From positions 62,001-126,000 of the forward strand of contig CALZBJ010000006.1 of NCBI GenBank assembly GCA_945619025.1: a DNA stretch of 64,000 bases, read 5' to 3'. Positions 15,349 to 24,584 of this stretch are shown here, piece by piece (the first letter of the stretch is position 1; each line of letters opens with the position of its first letter). Both the position numbers and the translations under genes were made by a program. The stretch is from CALZBJ01 sp945619025. GTDB taxonomy: Bacteria > Pseudomonadota > Gammaproteobacteria > Cardiobacteriales > Wohlfahrtiimonadaceae. Below the pieces are notes generated by a model that did not search any database, was not told the origin of the DNA, and saw nothing but the letters and a program-made list of their open reading frames with translations.

Positions 15349-17394
15349 ATGTCCTCTCAAATCCCCTTTTCTCAAAATTCTACGGTTATCAATCCCTCTG
15401 ATCGTTCGCGTCAAACGCCTCCAGATGCGCGCCATTTACAGCTATTAATGGTCGATGACGATCATCACGATCATGGCGATGGTGTTGAAGTTAGTGCAAT
15501 TATTAAAACAATGATCGAGGCGATCTGTCATAGGCTACAGGATGACAATATTGTGGTGCTGAGTGATTCGATATTGAGTGATGGGGTTCTGAGTGAAGAG
15601 ACTCAACCGTATCAACCGCTCCGCCATGGAAAAGCGCTCCTCGGGAGCACCATTAATCATCTCATTTTTGATATGCGCGAGGGAGTGTCGCTCGATTACC
15701 TGCTTTCAAGTCTCTATGCGGTAAAACGGGGCGGCTCGGTGTGGCTCATTGTCCCGAAAAGTCGGCAGTCTGAAAGCTATCAACGGGCGAGTACCCGCTT
15801 TCACCGTGAAGCGATTGCAACGCCCTATTTTGATCAGTTTTTTTATGATGGATTAAGAGAGTTTGCCACCATTACCTTAACGCCGGAGACATTGCCGGAG
15901 TATCTTGAGGGATTTACGGTAGATGGATCTGATGAATCAGACAATTCCAAGCCCTCTGTCGAGAAGTCTGTCGGTGAGCTCTCATTAAGTCCCGCACAAA
16001 AAGCTATCCTCCACGAATTTACAGCGATGGAAGCGGGCATTGCGACGCTTTTTGCGCCGCGAGGCGTTGGGAAATCGGTGGTGGGAAATGCACTCATTGC
16101 GGAAAACCCGCATCAATATCTGTTAACGGCGCCGAATCAGAGTGCGATCAGCCGTTATCATGATTTTAGAGGTGCACTGAATGCTGGTGAGACGCTCTTT
16201 TATGCGCCGGATATGCTCCTCTCTGGAGTGGTTGAGATTGATCCCACTAAAACACTGATTATTGATGAAGCGGCGAAGATTCCGCTGGCAAAACTTGAGC
16301 GGCTCTGTGCGCTATGCCATAAAACCTTGCTGATCTCTTCGGTGGAAAATTATGAGGGGACAAACCAAGGTTTGCGAGAGAAGTTTTATGAGCTCGTGTC
16401 GGTGAAAAAGCGCTTTACTCTGACCGAACCCTTTCGCTTTGCGGTTGGTGATGCGGTGTCACAGTTGTGTGATTATCTGCGCTTTGAAGGGGATTTCTAT
16501 CCAAGTGGGCGGCTTAAGAAGGATTCAGTTCAGGAGGGAGTGACACTCTTTCTTCCGGATGGCTGGCATGGTGATGAGGAAAAGGGGGATAATCAGATTT
16601 GTACGATGGCGGATTTCCGGCAAAATCGAGCGCTCTTTGGTGCGGTCTATCACCTTCTCAATGAAACTCATTATCAAACCAATATTCAAGATATTCGCCG
16701 TCTTTTTGATGATCCGGAAAGTTTGGTGGTGATTTCTGTGGAAAATGGGCGCGTTCAGGGGGCAATTTGGGGGCTTTTAGAGGGCGAAATTGATGAGGCG
16801 TTAGCGATCGCGATCTACCGCGGTCTGCGGCGCCCGAAAGGGAATCTCGTCCCGCAAATGCTCGGTACGCATGGCTACGATTGGGCACCGATGTTGATGC
16901 GCTCAGTGCGGATTTCGCGGATTTCAGTGGTGGCGGATAAGCGCCGGGAAGGGCTTGCCTCAATGATGATTAGGGCGCTCGAAACGCATATGAAAAAGAT
17001 CGATTTTCTGAGCGCGAGTTTTGGGCTTACCGAGTCGCTGCTTAAATTTTGGGAGGCGGCCGGATTTACTTGGATTCATCTAGGCACTCATCAAGATAAA
17101 ACCACCGCGCTCCATGCCGGTGTTGTGATGCGAGCGCTTTCAGAAAGGGGTGAAGATTGGCTTAAAAACCGAGTGGAAAAATGGCGGCACGATGCTTATG
17201 AATGGCAACAGGCTTCCTTTATTCGTGATGAGATTAAGCCTCTGTTAGAGGTGCGTGGAAGGCGAGGAGAATGGGATGCGGCCGACCGCGATGCAATGGA
17301 TGCGGTAGCGCAATTTAAGAAGCCGACGCCCGCCCTTTTTGGCGCGTTTTCCCGGCAGAAACGGGCGCTGATTGAAGCGGATAAAAATAAGTAG
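15349..17394 (+). CDS. tmcA: tRNA(Met) cytidine acetyltransferase TmcA
   Basis: TmcA acetylates C34 in the anticodon of elongator tRNA-Met, using acetyl-CoA and ATP or GTP. The 681 residues have the family layout: an N-terminal domain, an RNA-helicase-like module with Walker A APRGVGKS (236-243) and Walker B LIIDEAAK (303-310), and a GNAT acetyltransferase domain (about 440-600, with ISRISVVADKRREGLASMMI). The first about 45 residues are His/Asp-rich and poorly conserved, so the exact start is uncertain. It lies between tRNA genes but modifies neither neighbour. Confidence 0.93.
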   Translation: MSSQIPFSQNSTVINPSDRSRQTPPDARHLQLLMVDDDHHDHGDGVEVSAIIKTMIEAICHRLQDDNIVVLSDSILSDGVLSEETQPYQPLRHGKALLGSTINHLIFDMREGVSLDYLLSSLYAVKRGGSVWLIVPKSRQSESYQRASTRFHREAIATPYFDQFFYDGLREFATITLTPETLPEYLEGFTVDGSDESDNSKPSVEKSVGELSLSPAQKAILHEFTAMEAGIATLFAPRGVGKSVVGNALIAENPHQYLLTAPNQSAISRYHDFRGALNAGETLFYAPDMLLSGVVEIDPTKTLIIDEAAKIPLAKLERLCALCHKTLLISSVENYEGTNQGLREKFYELVSVKKRFTLTEPFRFAVGDAVSQLCDYLRFEGDFYPSGRLKKDSVQEGVTLFLPDGWHGDEEKGDNQICTMADFRQNRALFGAVYHLLNETHYQTNIQDIRRLFDDPESLVVISVENGRVQGAIWGLLEGEIDEALAIAIYRGLRRPKGNLVPQMLGTHGYDWAPMLMRSVRISRISVVADKRREGLASMMIRALETHMKKIDFLSASFGLTESLLKFWEAAGFTWIHLGTHQDKTTALHAGVVMRALSERGEDWLKNRVEKWRHDAYEWQQASFIRDEIKPLLEVRGRRGEWDAADRDAMDAVAQFKKPTPALFGAFSRQKRALIEADKNK

Positions 17395-17413
17395 AATAAT
17401 TTTTGCGCAGCAG

Positions 17414-17440
17414 TTGACAGGCTCAATTTTGTTGTATAGA
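17414..17440 (+). promoter_or_regulatory. Promoter of tRNA-Thr
   Basis: A perfect -35 TTGACA (17414-17419) is followed after 15 bases by TATAGA (17435-17440), 25 bases before the tRNA. Confidence 0.7.
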
Positions 17441-17464
17441 ATCGTTATCTCAATTGGAGACGAA

Positions 17465-17540
<76 letters not shown>

Positions 17541-17567
17541 TTTACTTAGTCTTCCAATCCAGATTTT

Positions 17568-17602
17568 AAACGCCTTAAGTGATTACGCTTAAGGCGTTTT
17601 TT
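17568..17602 (+). terminator. Terminator of tRNA-Thr
   Basis: AAACGCCTTAAG (17568-17579) pairs perfectly with CTTAAGGCGTTT (17588-17599), followed by more T. Confidence 0.92.
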
Positions 17603-17652
17603 ATTGCTCGGAATCTTCTCGAAAAGTATCTGTAATGCATTAAAATCTATGC

Positions 17653-17677
17653 AAAAAAACCCACACGAGGTGGGTTT
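17653..17677 (-). terminator. Terminator of sdhE
   Basis: AAACCCAC (17657-17664) pairs with GTGGGTTT (17670-17677). On the minus strand the stem is followed by a run of T (17659-17653), 70 bases after the sdhE stop. Confidence 0.85.
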
Positions 17678-17746
17678 CAAATGTCTGTTTTTGAGAATGC
17701 TTTCTAGCGTTTTTAATGTTTCCTAATGAATATTAATTCTCGAACA

Positions 17747-18004
17747 TTAATCCTCAAGCAGATGGGGATTCATCTTAAATACCAGCGCTTTAATCGCTTC
17801 ATTGGGATAGGGCGCTTTATGCATTAAGAGCGCATAGAGTTCAGGGTCTTGCATATCGAGGAGCGAGAGGTAGAGATCTTTCTCCTCATCGGGCGCTTTC
17901 TCAAAATAATTTTCAAGATAGTTGTCACACAGCTGATCTAATTCGCGCATCCCTCGGCGTGAGCGCCATTTGATTTTTCGTAAATCGTATTTATCCTGAC
18001 TCAT
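17747..18004 (-). CDS. sdhE: FAD assembly factor SdhE (YgfY)
   Basis: The 85-residue protein has the family motif RRGMRELD, with RGxxE at residues 17-21, and a five-helix bundle pattern. SdhE promotes covalent attachment of FAD to the flavoprotein subunit of succinate dehydrogenase and fumarate reductase in the cytoplasm. It is transcribed alone and divergently from prmA. No sdh genes are in the window. Confidence 0.93.
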   Translation of the reverse strand: MSQDKYDLRKIKWRSRRGMRELDQLCDNYLENYFEKAPDEEKDLYLSLLDMQDPELYALLMHKAPYPNEAIKALVFKMNPHLLED

Positions 18005-18400
18005 TCCGCGTATCCTCTTTTGATAGGGTGAACGCCCGATGGCGGGCAGTGGAAAGCTAAAAGAAATAGCATACTAAACTTTTCGTCCCTTTGCATGTGC
18101 CGGCGTGATTCCTTCGTCGACAATTGATCTCTGTGGTATCATAACCGGTCGATCAAAGGCGCATTCGTGGAAATTTCTCCCCGATTTTTCCCGAATTATG
18201 CGCGTTTTAATTAGCAAAAATTTAGTCAAAATTGATTGATTTTTGTTATGATCTACTTTCAAATTGGATATAAGTTGATCAGTTTTTCCCTTGACTTAAC
18301 GGATTCATTTCCAAAGAAGTTACGCTATTTCGCTTGACGAGAGGGAGCTAAATTGGCTAATATTCATGCCCTTCGGATTTATTAGTGACATAGGTATGAT
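18005..18400. other. 396-base intergenic region between sdhE and prmA
   Basis: This region must hold the divergent sdhE and prmA promoters. Candidates toward prmA are TATGAT near 18247 and TTGACT near 18293, neither with a well-placed partner. An open frame at 18074-18262 on the minus strand resembles nothing known and I do not call it a gene. I see no structured RNA. Confidence 0.4.
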
Positions 18401-19288
18401 ATGAAAAAATGGTTTGAGCTCACCTTAAAGGCGAGCGGGATGGTAACGCCTGAGGAGCTTGATGAAGCTCTGTTTGAAGCGGGCGCGATCGCAGTCACTA
18501 TGAAGGATGCCGGTGATGAGCCGATCTATGAGCCACTTCCCGGTGAAGTGCCGCTCTGGAGCGAAACCTTAGTCACAGGAATGTTTGAATATCCTTGCGA
18601 TGTTGATGCGATTAAAGAAGCGCTTACTGCCCATCTTAGACAACCATTTTTACCCATTGTTGCCACCAAAGAACTGGAAGATCAGGATTGGGTCGGCGCG
18701 TGGAAAGATCATTATAAGCCCATCAAATTTGGTGAGAATTTATGGATCTGCCCGACGCATTTAGATCCCCCTGAGCCAGAAATTGCCACAGTGATGCTCG
18801 ATCCAGGCCTCGCGTTTGGAACCGGTACTCATCCCACGACCGCCATGTGTCTTGAATGGCTCTCGAATAATATCGAGGTCTTTAAAGGCCAAGCGGTGAT
18901 CGATTATGGGTGCGGTTCGGGCATCTTAGGAATAGCTGCGAAGTTACTCAATGCCAAAGTGTGCTACAGCACGGATATCGATCCGCAAGCGCTGTTAGCG
19001 ACGAAACAGAATGCGTTTCGTAATCATGTGGATATTGACCCAAAACTCCCCGAGGATTTTAATCCGCCGAAGGTGAAAGTGGTATTGGCCAATATTCTCT
19101 CAGGACCTTTAATCGAATTAGCGCCGACCTTAACTCAATACGTTGAGCCGGGCGGGCATTTAGTGCTAGCGGGTCTTTTAGATCACGATGCAGAACGCGT
19201 CAAAGCGGCCTATGCCAATGAATTTGATTTCAAAGAGGATAAAACCGTTGAGGAATGGACCCGTCTCCATGGGGTGAGAAAGGCATGA
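18401..19288 (+). CDS. prmA: Ribosomal protein L11 methyltransferase
   Basis: PrmA trimethylates L11 with S-adenosylmethionine. The 295 residues have the L11-binding N-terminal domain (about 1-60), a linker with DWVGAWKDHYKPIKFG, the conserved DPGLAFGTGTHPTT, and the SAM-binding DYGCGSGILGI at 168-178, with NILSGPL for the catalytic region. It opens a prmA-dusB-fis-efpL group; its TGA overlaps the dusB ATG by four bases. Confidence 0.96.
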   Translation: MKKWFELTLKASGMVTPEELDEALFEAGAIAVTMKDAGDEPIYEPLPGEVPLWSETLVTGMFEYPCDVDAIKEALTAHLRQPFLPIVATKELEDQDWVGAWKDHYKPIKFGENLWICPTHLDPPEPEIATVMLDPGLAFGTGTHPTTAMCLEWLSNNIEVFKGQAVIDYGCGSGILGIAAKLLNAKVCYSTDIDPQALLATKQNAFRNHVDIDPKLPEDFNPPKVKVVLANILSGPLIELAPTLTQYVEPGGHLVLAGLLDHDAERVKAAYANEFDFKEDKTVEEWTRLHGVRKA

Positions 19289-20244
19289 AAATCGGTGAGA
19301 TTGCGTTAGCGTCTCCATTTTTATTAGCCCCCATGGCCGGTGTGACCGATCGTCCCTTTCGCATCTTATGTCGTGAGATGGGCGCTGGGCTTGCTGTGTC
19401 CGAGATGGTCAATGCCAATCCTGATTTAAGAGCGAATGAAGAGACGCTGCTTAAGATGAATTACGAGGGCGAAACCTATCCCATCAGTTCCCAGCTATTA
19501 GGCGTGGAACCCGGTGAGATGGCGTCGCTCGCTCAATTAAATGTCGCGCAGGGTGCCGACATTATCGATATCAATATGGGCTGTCCGGCCAAAAAGGTGT
19601 GTAAGAAAGCCGCAGGATCGGCACTGATGCAAGATGAAGCGTTAGTGGAAGCGATTTTAACGGCGATTGTGGGCGCGGTGGATGTTCCCGTGACGCTCAA
19701 AATTCGCACCGGTTGGGATCGGAGCCATAAAAATGCCGTGACCATTGCACAGATGGCGGAATCCCTCGGGATTCAAGCGCTCACCGTGCATGGCCGTACC
19801 CGTGAAGATCGCTTTATGGGTGAAGCGGAATATGAAACGATTCGGCAGGTGAAAGCCGCGGTGTCGATTCCGGTTATTGCTAATGGCGATATCGATTCCA
19901 CTGAGAAGGCAAACCTGGTGCGTGAATACACGAAAGCCGATGGCGTGATGATTGGACGCGCGGCGATGGGCAACCCATGGATTTTCAGGTCGCTCACAAC
20001 GGGCACGACTTATATCCCTAATGATGAAGAACGAGTTTCGGTAATCACTAGACATTTGCGCGCATTGCATGCCTTTTATGGTGAAGCAAAAGCGCTGCGC
20101 ATCTCGCGTAAGCATCTGCTCTGGTATTTAAAAGATAGAGATATTCCCCCCCGGTGGCGTGCTCAAATGCTCGCAGCAACGAGCGAGTGTGAACAATTGA
20201 AATGGATTGAAACAATTGTTTTTCGCTCAAAAGAAGCCGCCTAG
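19285..20244 (+). CDS. dusB: tRNA-dihydrouridine synthase B
   Basis: DusB is an FMN enzyme that reduces uridine to dihydrouridine in the tRNA D loop. The 319 residues include LAPMAGVTDRPFR, the active-site region DINMGCPAKKV with Cys100, and the FMN-phosphate motif NGDIDS...DGVMIGRAAMGNPW. The ATG at 19285 overlaps the prmA stop (ATGA), preferable to the upstream in-frame ATG at 19255 inside prmA. The gene precedes fis, as in enterobacteria. Confidence 0.96.
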   Translation: MKIGEIALASPFLLAPMAGVTDRPFRILCREMGAGLAVSEMVNANPDLRANEETLLKMNYEGETYPISSQLLGVEPGEMASLAQLNVAQGADIIDINMGCPAKKVCKKAAGSALMQDEALVEAILTAIVGAVDVPVTLKIRTGWDRSHKNAVTIAQMAESLGIQALTVHGRTREDRFMGEAEYETIRQVKAAVSIPVIANGDIDSTEKANLVREYTKADGVMIGRAAMGNPWIFRSLTTGTTYIPNDEERVSVITRHLRALHAFYGEAKALRISRKHLLWYLKDRDIPPRWRAQMLAATSECEQLKWIETIVFRSKEAA

Positions 20245-20272
20245 TATTGTTTAATTAAGGAGTTTTGTAAGA

Positions 20273-20545
20273 ATGATTTCTCGTGAACGTATCAAAGATC
20301 ACATGCCGTTGCGTGAAGCGGTTAAAGAGGCTATTGATGAGATTTCAAGCATGTTAGATGGAAAATATCCGCCTAACCTTTATCGCTTAGTGATCAATGA
20401 AGTTGAGCGTCCGCTCTTTGAGAAGGTGTTAGATTACACGGATGGTAATCAGTCGAAAGCCTCAGAGATTTTGGGGATTACCCGTTCAACGCTGAAAAAG
20501 CGTTTAGATTATTTTGATATCGATCCGCGCGACCATAAAGCGTAA
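20273..20545 (+). CDS. fis: DNA-binding protein Fis
   Basis: Fis is a nucleoid protein that bends DNA and activates rRNA and tRNA promoters and origin function. The 90 residues end in the helix-turn-helix GNQSKASEILGITRSTLKKRL, nearly the E. coli sequence. It follows dusB by 28 bases with AAGGAG before the ATG. The N-terminal beta-hairpin arm is shorter than or diverged from E. coli Fis. Confidence 0.94.
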   Translation: MISRERIKDHMPLREAVKEAIDEISSMLDGKYPPNLYRLVINEVERPLFEKVLDYTDGNQSKASEILGITRSTLKKRLDYFDIDPRDHKA

Positions 20546-20592
20546 GATCGATTCGTTGCGCATTGTTGCGCGCTAAAGAAAAGAGGTGAACC

Positions 20593-21156
20593 ATGAAAGT
20601 AAATGATGTGAGAAAAGGCCAGGTAATTTTGCATAACGGAACGTACTATACGGTGCGTGATGTTGAACGATCTGCGCCCACCGCACGAGGGGGTAATACT
20701 ACCTATCGCGTGCAGATGTTCTCAATCCCCGATGGTAATAAACTCGATCTTTCCTTGCGCCAAGATGATGAGCTCGAAGAGGCGATTTTATCCCGCCGTG
20801 AAGCGATGTTCTCCTTTAAAGATGAGGATAATTTCGTCTTTATGGATAACGAAGATTTCACCCAATATTATCTCTCTGAGCGTCAATTAGGTGAAGATGC
20901 GGCGTTTGTGCTTGAGGGCGTTGAAGGCTATTACGTCTCCTTAATTGAGGGCGTACCGGTTGCGCTTCAATTACCCCAACAAGTGATTTTAGAAGTGGTC
21001 GATACCGCGCCTGAACTAAAAGGTGCGAGCGCGACCCGCCGAACGAAACCTGCAAAACTCTCCACAGGAATCAGTGTGCAAGTGCCCGAATATATTGAGA
21101 ACGGCACCCACATTGTGGTCAACACCGAAACCCGTGAATATGTGAGCCGCGCCTAA
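20593..21156 (+). CDS. efpL: Elongation factor P-like protein EfpL (YeiP)
   Basis: EfpL is an EF-P paralogue that relieves ribosome stalling at a subset of motifs including polyproline. The 187-residue protein has the three EF-P beta-barrel domains and the YeiP-type features PTARGGNT, where the tip residue is an arginine (Arg32) rather than the EF-P lysine, and KGASATRRTKPAKLSTGISVQVPEYI. Strong AGAGGTGA precedes the ATG. It lies 47 bases behind fis and ends in a terminator. Confidence 0.92.
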   Translation: MKVNDVRKGQVILHNGTYYTVRDVERSAPTARGGNTTYRVQMFSIPDGNKLDLSLRQDDELEEAILSRREAMFSFKDEDNFVFMDNEDFTQYYLSERQLGEDAAFVLEGVEGYYVSLIEGVPVALQLPQQVILEVVDTAPELKGASATRRTKPAKLSTGISVQVPEYIENGTHIVVNTETREYVSRA

Positions 21157-21174
21157 GCGGATGACGATTCAGCG

Positions 21175-21208
21175 AAACGCTCTTTAAGCAATTAAAGGGC
21201 GTTTTTTA
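21175..21208 (+). terminator. Terminator of the prmA-dusB-fis-efpL group
   Basis: AAACGCTCTTTAA (21175-21187) pairs with TTAAAGGGCGTTT (21192-21204), one G-T pair, followed by T. Confidence 0.9.
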
Positions 21209-21263
21209 TTTTGCCTCATTTAATATTTTTAATAAATTTAACAAACCAACTAATTTTCCATCG

Positions 21264-22331
21264 ATGATTGATTTAACTGCTCCAACCCTTTCAACTGATT
21301 CACATGTCTCACCCAATCCCTTTTTTCAAGCGGATTGTCTCTCGCTTGCCCCCTTTTCAAAAGAGGCGATCTTACAATTAATCACGCTTGCCCGTGCGAT
21401 CAAATCAGGCTTTAATCCAACGCTCCGCCATAAAAAGATTGCGCTTCTGTTTAATCAAACTTCAACCCGCACCCGCTCCGCCTTTGAAGTCGCGAGCTTT
21501 AATTTGGGCGCGATGACCACCTATTACGATATGGGGCGCTCGCAGATGGGCGAAAAAGAGAGTATTGAGGATACGGGCGCGGTGTTAAGCCGTATGTATG
21601 ATCTGTTAGTGATGCGCACAGACGATCACAAGATGCTTAAAGAGCTCCACCAAGGGGCGCGTGTTCCGGTGATTAACGCGATGACTGATTGCAATCACCC
21701 CACCCAAATGCTTGCCGATCTGATGACCATGCTCGAAGAGACCGTTACGCCGCTTGAATCCATTCGCCTCGTGTTTACGGGCGATACGAGTAACAATATC
21801 GCTTTTTCCCTTGCGGGGCTCGCGCTTAAAATGGGCTTTACTCTCTATCTGGTTTCGCCGCTACACTATCAGATGAGTGAGGCGCGTTGCCGAGTATGCG
21901 ATAAATTGACGCGTGCACTTATTGAATCTGGCGAGGGGCATGGGCGCGTGGTGGAGGTGGAATCTTTCGGCGAGATTCCAGATCCCGGCACCATCGACTT
22001 TATCTACACCGATGTTTGGCTCTCCTACGATTATTCCCTTGAAAATTGGCGTCCGCGGATTGAGGCGCTCTTTCCTTATCAGGTTAATGAGGCGGTGATG
22101 GAACGTTTCCCTAAGGCGAAATTGATGCACTGTCTACCCGCCTTTCACGATGGAAAAACGCGGATGGCAGCGGAGTTGATTGAGGTTTTCCCTGCGCTTA
22201 AAGCGGGAATGGAAGTGACCGACGGGGTGTTTCGCTCCGCTCGCTCGATTGTGATGAATGAGGCGGAAAACCGAATGCACGCCATTGAAGCGTTACTCTA
22301 TGCAACGCTCTTTGAAGAAGCTTTTTCCTAA
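21264..22331 (+). CDS. argF: Ornithine carbamoyltransferase
   Basis: The enzyme makes citrulline from ornithine and carbamoyl phosphate in arginine synthesis. The 355 residues show the carbamoyl phosphate loop STRTR (67-71), SQMGEKESIEDT, HPTQMLADLMT and the ornithine-binding HCLPAFHD. It is about 20 residues longer at the N-terminus than E. coli ArgF, and no clear ribosome binding site precedes the ATG, so the start is uncertain. A catabolic ArcB is possible, but no arc genes are adjacent. Confidence 0.9.
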   Translation: MIDLTAPTLSTDSHVSPNPFFQADCLSLAPFSKEAILQLITLARAIKSGFNPTLRHKKIALLFNQTSTRTRSAFEVASFNLGAMTTYYDMGRSQMGEKESIEDTGAVLSRMYDLLVMRTDDHKMLKELHQGARVPVINAMTDCNHPTQMLADLMTMLEETVTPLESIRLVFTGDTSNNIAFSLAGLALKMGFTLYLVSPLHYQMSEARCRVCDKLTRALIESGEGHGRVVEVESFGEIPDPGTIDFIYTDVWLSYDYSLENWRPRIEALFPYQVNEAVMERFPKAKLMHCLPAFHDGKTRMAAELIEVFPALKAGMEVTDGVFRSARSIVMNEAENRMHAIEALLYATLFEEAFS

Positions 22332-22380
22332 ACAATCAGGGTATAATGGGCCATCAGTTTTATTATCGAGGAAGAACACC

Positions 22381-23028
22381 ATGAGAGTCGGAATTAAAAA
22401 GAGTCTTTGCCTGTTAGCACTTATGGGCTTGAGCCAATTTTCCACCGGTTTTGCCGAGGAAGCGGCCTCCCAATCCCAGATCAATGATGATCGTATCACC
22501 ATCGAGAAGGTCACTGAAGATGTGCACATTAAGATGATCACCTCAAAAGGGGTAATTATCGCGAAACTTGATTTCCAAAATGCGCCGATCACCGTACAAA
22601 ACTTTGTGGATTACATCAATGCTGGTTTTTTTGATGGGTTAATTTTCCACCGCGTGATTGACGGCTTTATGATCCAAGGCGGCGGATTTGATGAGGCGAT
22701 GAATCAGAAAAAAGCGCTCTATCCTGCGATTCAAAATGAAGCGAAAAATGGGGTGAGTAATGTTCGTGGAACGTTTGCCATGGCGCGGATGAGTTTTCCC
22801 CATTCTGCAACGAGCCAGTTTTTTATCAATTTAAAAGACAATGACTTTTTAGATTATTCGCGTAAAAGCGATGGTTATGCGGTCTTTGGACGAGTAATTT
22901 CGGGCATGGATGTGGTTGACGCCATTGCGAAAGTGAAAACTGGAAACTCAAAGGGTCACAGCGATGTTCCACGTGAAACGATCAAAATCAATGAGATCTA
23001 TCTGATCGAAACCCCGCTTGTGGATTAA
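22381..23028 (+). CDS. Exported peptidyl-prolyl cis-trans isomerase, cyclophilin type (PpiA-like)
   Basis: The 215-residue product begins with a signal peptide (MRVGIKKSLCLLALMGLSQFS, then TGFA) and continues into a cyclophilin domain with FHRVIDGFMIQGGGF, FAMARM and TSQFFINLKDN. It should catalyse proline isomerisation during periplasmic folding. The start at 22381 is preferred because AGGAAG precedes it and the signal peptide follows; the open frame upstream lies within argF. A cytoplasmic paralogue follows 116 bases later. Confidence 0.92.
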   Translation: MRVGIKKSLCLLALMGLSQFSTGFAEEAASQSQINDDRITIEKVTEDVHIKMITSKGVIIAKLDFQNAPITVQNFVDYINAGFFDGLIFHRVIDGFMIQGGGFDEAMNQKKALYPAIQNEAKNGVSNVRGTFAMARMSFPHSATSQFFINLKDNDFLDYSRKSDGYAVFGRVISGMDVVDAIAKVKTGNSKGHSDVPRETIKINEIYLIETPLVD

Positions 23029-23144
23029 TGCCATAAAAGGATGCGAAATCGGTCTGACTTTAGCGGGCCGATTGACTATAATTACTCTTAGGTTTGAGGA
23101 GCACGCCTCCTCAAGATCATATTTAAAGGAGATAGAAGGACGTT

Positions 23145-23648
23145 ATGATTAAATTTCATACCTCAATGGGCACATTTACCATTGAATTAGACCACGAAAA
23201 TGCGCCAAAAACAGCGGCGAATTTCTTAGAGTATTGCCGTTCAGGATACTATGTTGATACCCTTTTCCACCGCATTATTCCAGGCTTTATGGTTCAAGGC
23301 GGCGGCTTAGTAGAAGGCATGATCGATAAGCATGAAGGTCAATTAGCGCCGATCGAAAACGAAGCGGACAACGGCCTTAAAAATGATGTGGGCACGCTTG
23401 CGATGGCACGCACCATGGAACCACATTCTGCAACGAGCCAATTTTTCATCAACTTAGTGGATAACGATTTCCTTAACTTCAAATCACCAACGATGCAAGG
23501 TTGGGGTTACTGCGTGTTTGGTAAAGTGGTTGACGGAATGGATGTGATCAATAAAATGGCAGCGGTTGAAACCACCTCACGCCGTGGTCACCGTGACGTT
23601 CCCGTTGACGATATCGTCATTGATCGCGTTGAGATCATCGAAGAGTAA
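23145..23648 (+). CDS. ppiB: Cytoplasmic peptidyl-prolyl cis-trans isomerase, cyclophilin type (PpiB-like)
   Basis: The 167-residue cyclophilin has no signal peptide. It shows FHRIIPGFMVQGGGL, TLAMARTMEPHSATSQFFIN and WGYCVFGKVVDGMDV, the active-site and cyclosporin-pocket signatures of bacterial PpiB. It is clearly related to the exported protein upstream, so the two may derive from a tandem duplication. It is followed by lpxH after six bases, as ppiB-lpxH in E. coli. Confidence 0.95.
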   Translation: MIKFHTSMGTFTIELDHENAPKTAANFLEYCRSGYYVDTLFHRIIPGFMVQGGGLVEGMIDKHEGQLAPIENEADNGLKNDVGTLAMARTMEPHSATSQFFINLVDNDFLNFKSPTMQGWGYCVFGKVVDGMDVINKMAAVETTSRRGHRDVPVDDIVIDRVEIIEE

Positions 23649-23654
23649 TCGCGA

Positions 23655-24455
23655 ATGATCCTCTTTGTGAGCGATATTCATCTATGTGAAAGCCGCCGAG
23701 CCATCTCGTCGGCTTTTTTTGCATTTTTGGACCAAATTAATGCCTCGTATGGGGCTGCTGCTGATTTCATCTCCCCTTCCATTTCTAGGGAAATCTCGGA
23801 GGAATTGGCGCAATCAGGGCAAATCGACATCACCTCTGGAGTAAAAAAGCTCTATATCTTGGGCGATCTCTTTAACTTTTGGGCGGGCGATGATATTGAA
23901 TCTCCCATTGCCACCGAGTTTAGGGAGCATGCCCGCGCGCTTGTGGATCGTGGCGTTGAGCTCTATTTTCAACCGGGAAACCGCGATTTTGCCATCGGTA
24001 AACAATTTGCAAAATCCTGTCAGATGTCGATTATTCCGTCCTTTTACCGGTTACCCGAAGCGCCCGATCTAATGCTTTTGCATGGTGATGAGCTCTGCAC
24101 CGATGATGTGGAATATCAGCGCTATAAACGCTGGATTCGCAATCCCATCACCCTTTTTATTTTGCGCCGTACGCCGCGTTCGTATCGCTTAAAACTAGCC
24201 AATAAAATTCGGGAAACGAGTAAAAATCGCGCCGATAAAGCGATTATTGATGTCTCACAGGAGACCGTCGATCGCGTCTTTAAACACTATGGTTTAACGA
24301 AGATGATTCACGGGCATACGCACCGGCCAAACACCCACCGAGAAACCTTCGGAACGCGTTATGTGTTGAGCGATTGGGACAAAACCGGCGATTATCTTGT
24401 GCGCACGGATACGGGCGACATTTCTCGAATCGTGGTGCCGATTATCGGCTCTTGA
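23655..24455 (+). CDS. lpxH: UDP-2,3-diacylglucosamine diphosphatase LpxH
   Basis: LpxH cuts UDP-2,3-diacylglucosamine to lipid X and UMP at the inner membrane, in lipid A synthesis. The 266 residues carry the metallophosphatase motifs SDIHLC, YILGDLFNFWAGDD, PGNRDF, LLHGDELCTDD and GHTHRP. An insert of about 30 residues, between positions about 33 and 60, precedes the GD motif and makes it longer than E. coli LpxH (240). It is co-oriented six bases after ppiB. Confidence 0.93.
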   Translation: MILFVSDIHLCESRRAISSAFFAFLDQINASYGAAADFISPSISREISEELAQSGQIDITSGVKKLYILGDLFNFWAGDDIESPIATEFREHARALVDRGVELYFQPGNRDFAIGKQFAKSCQMSIIPSFYRLPEAPDLMLLHGDELCTDDVEYQRYKRWIRNPITLFILRRTPRSYRLKLANKIRETSKNRADKAIIDVSQETVDRVFKHYGLTKMIHGHTHRPNTHRETFGTRYVLSDWDKTGDYLVRTDTGDISRIVVPIIGS

Positions 24456-24584
24456 TGAAGGGTTGATAGATCGCTGATCATTATCAGGGAAATTGTGGAA
24501 AACAATCGTGGGGAAAATATCATTTTCGCGCAAGATAAGGTAGACTTAAGACTTATTATTTAAATTTATGAATAGATCATTTAT

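Noticed and set aside
17657..17677. Hairpin with ACGA in the loop, considered as half of a guanidine-II riboswitch
   Set aside because: There is only one hairpin, it lies downstream of sdhE and is followed by T on the minus strand, so it is a terminator.
18074..18262. 62-residue minus-strand open frame before prmA
   Set aside because: No ribosome site, no similarity, and it spans the region where divergent promoters must lie.
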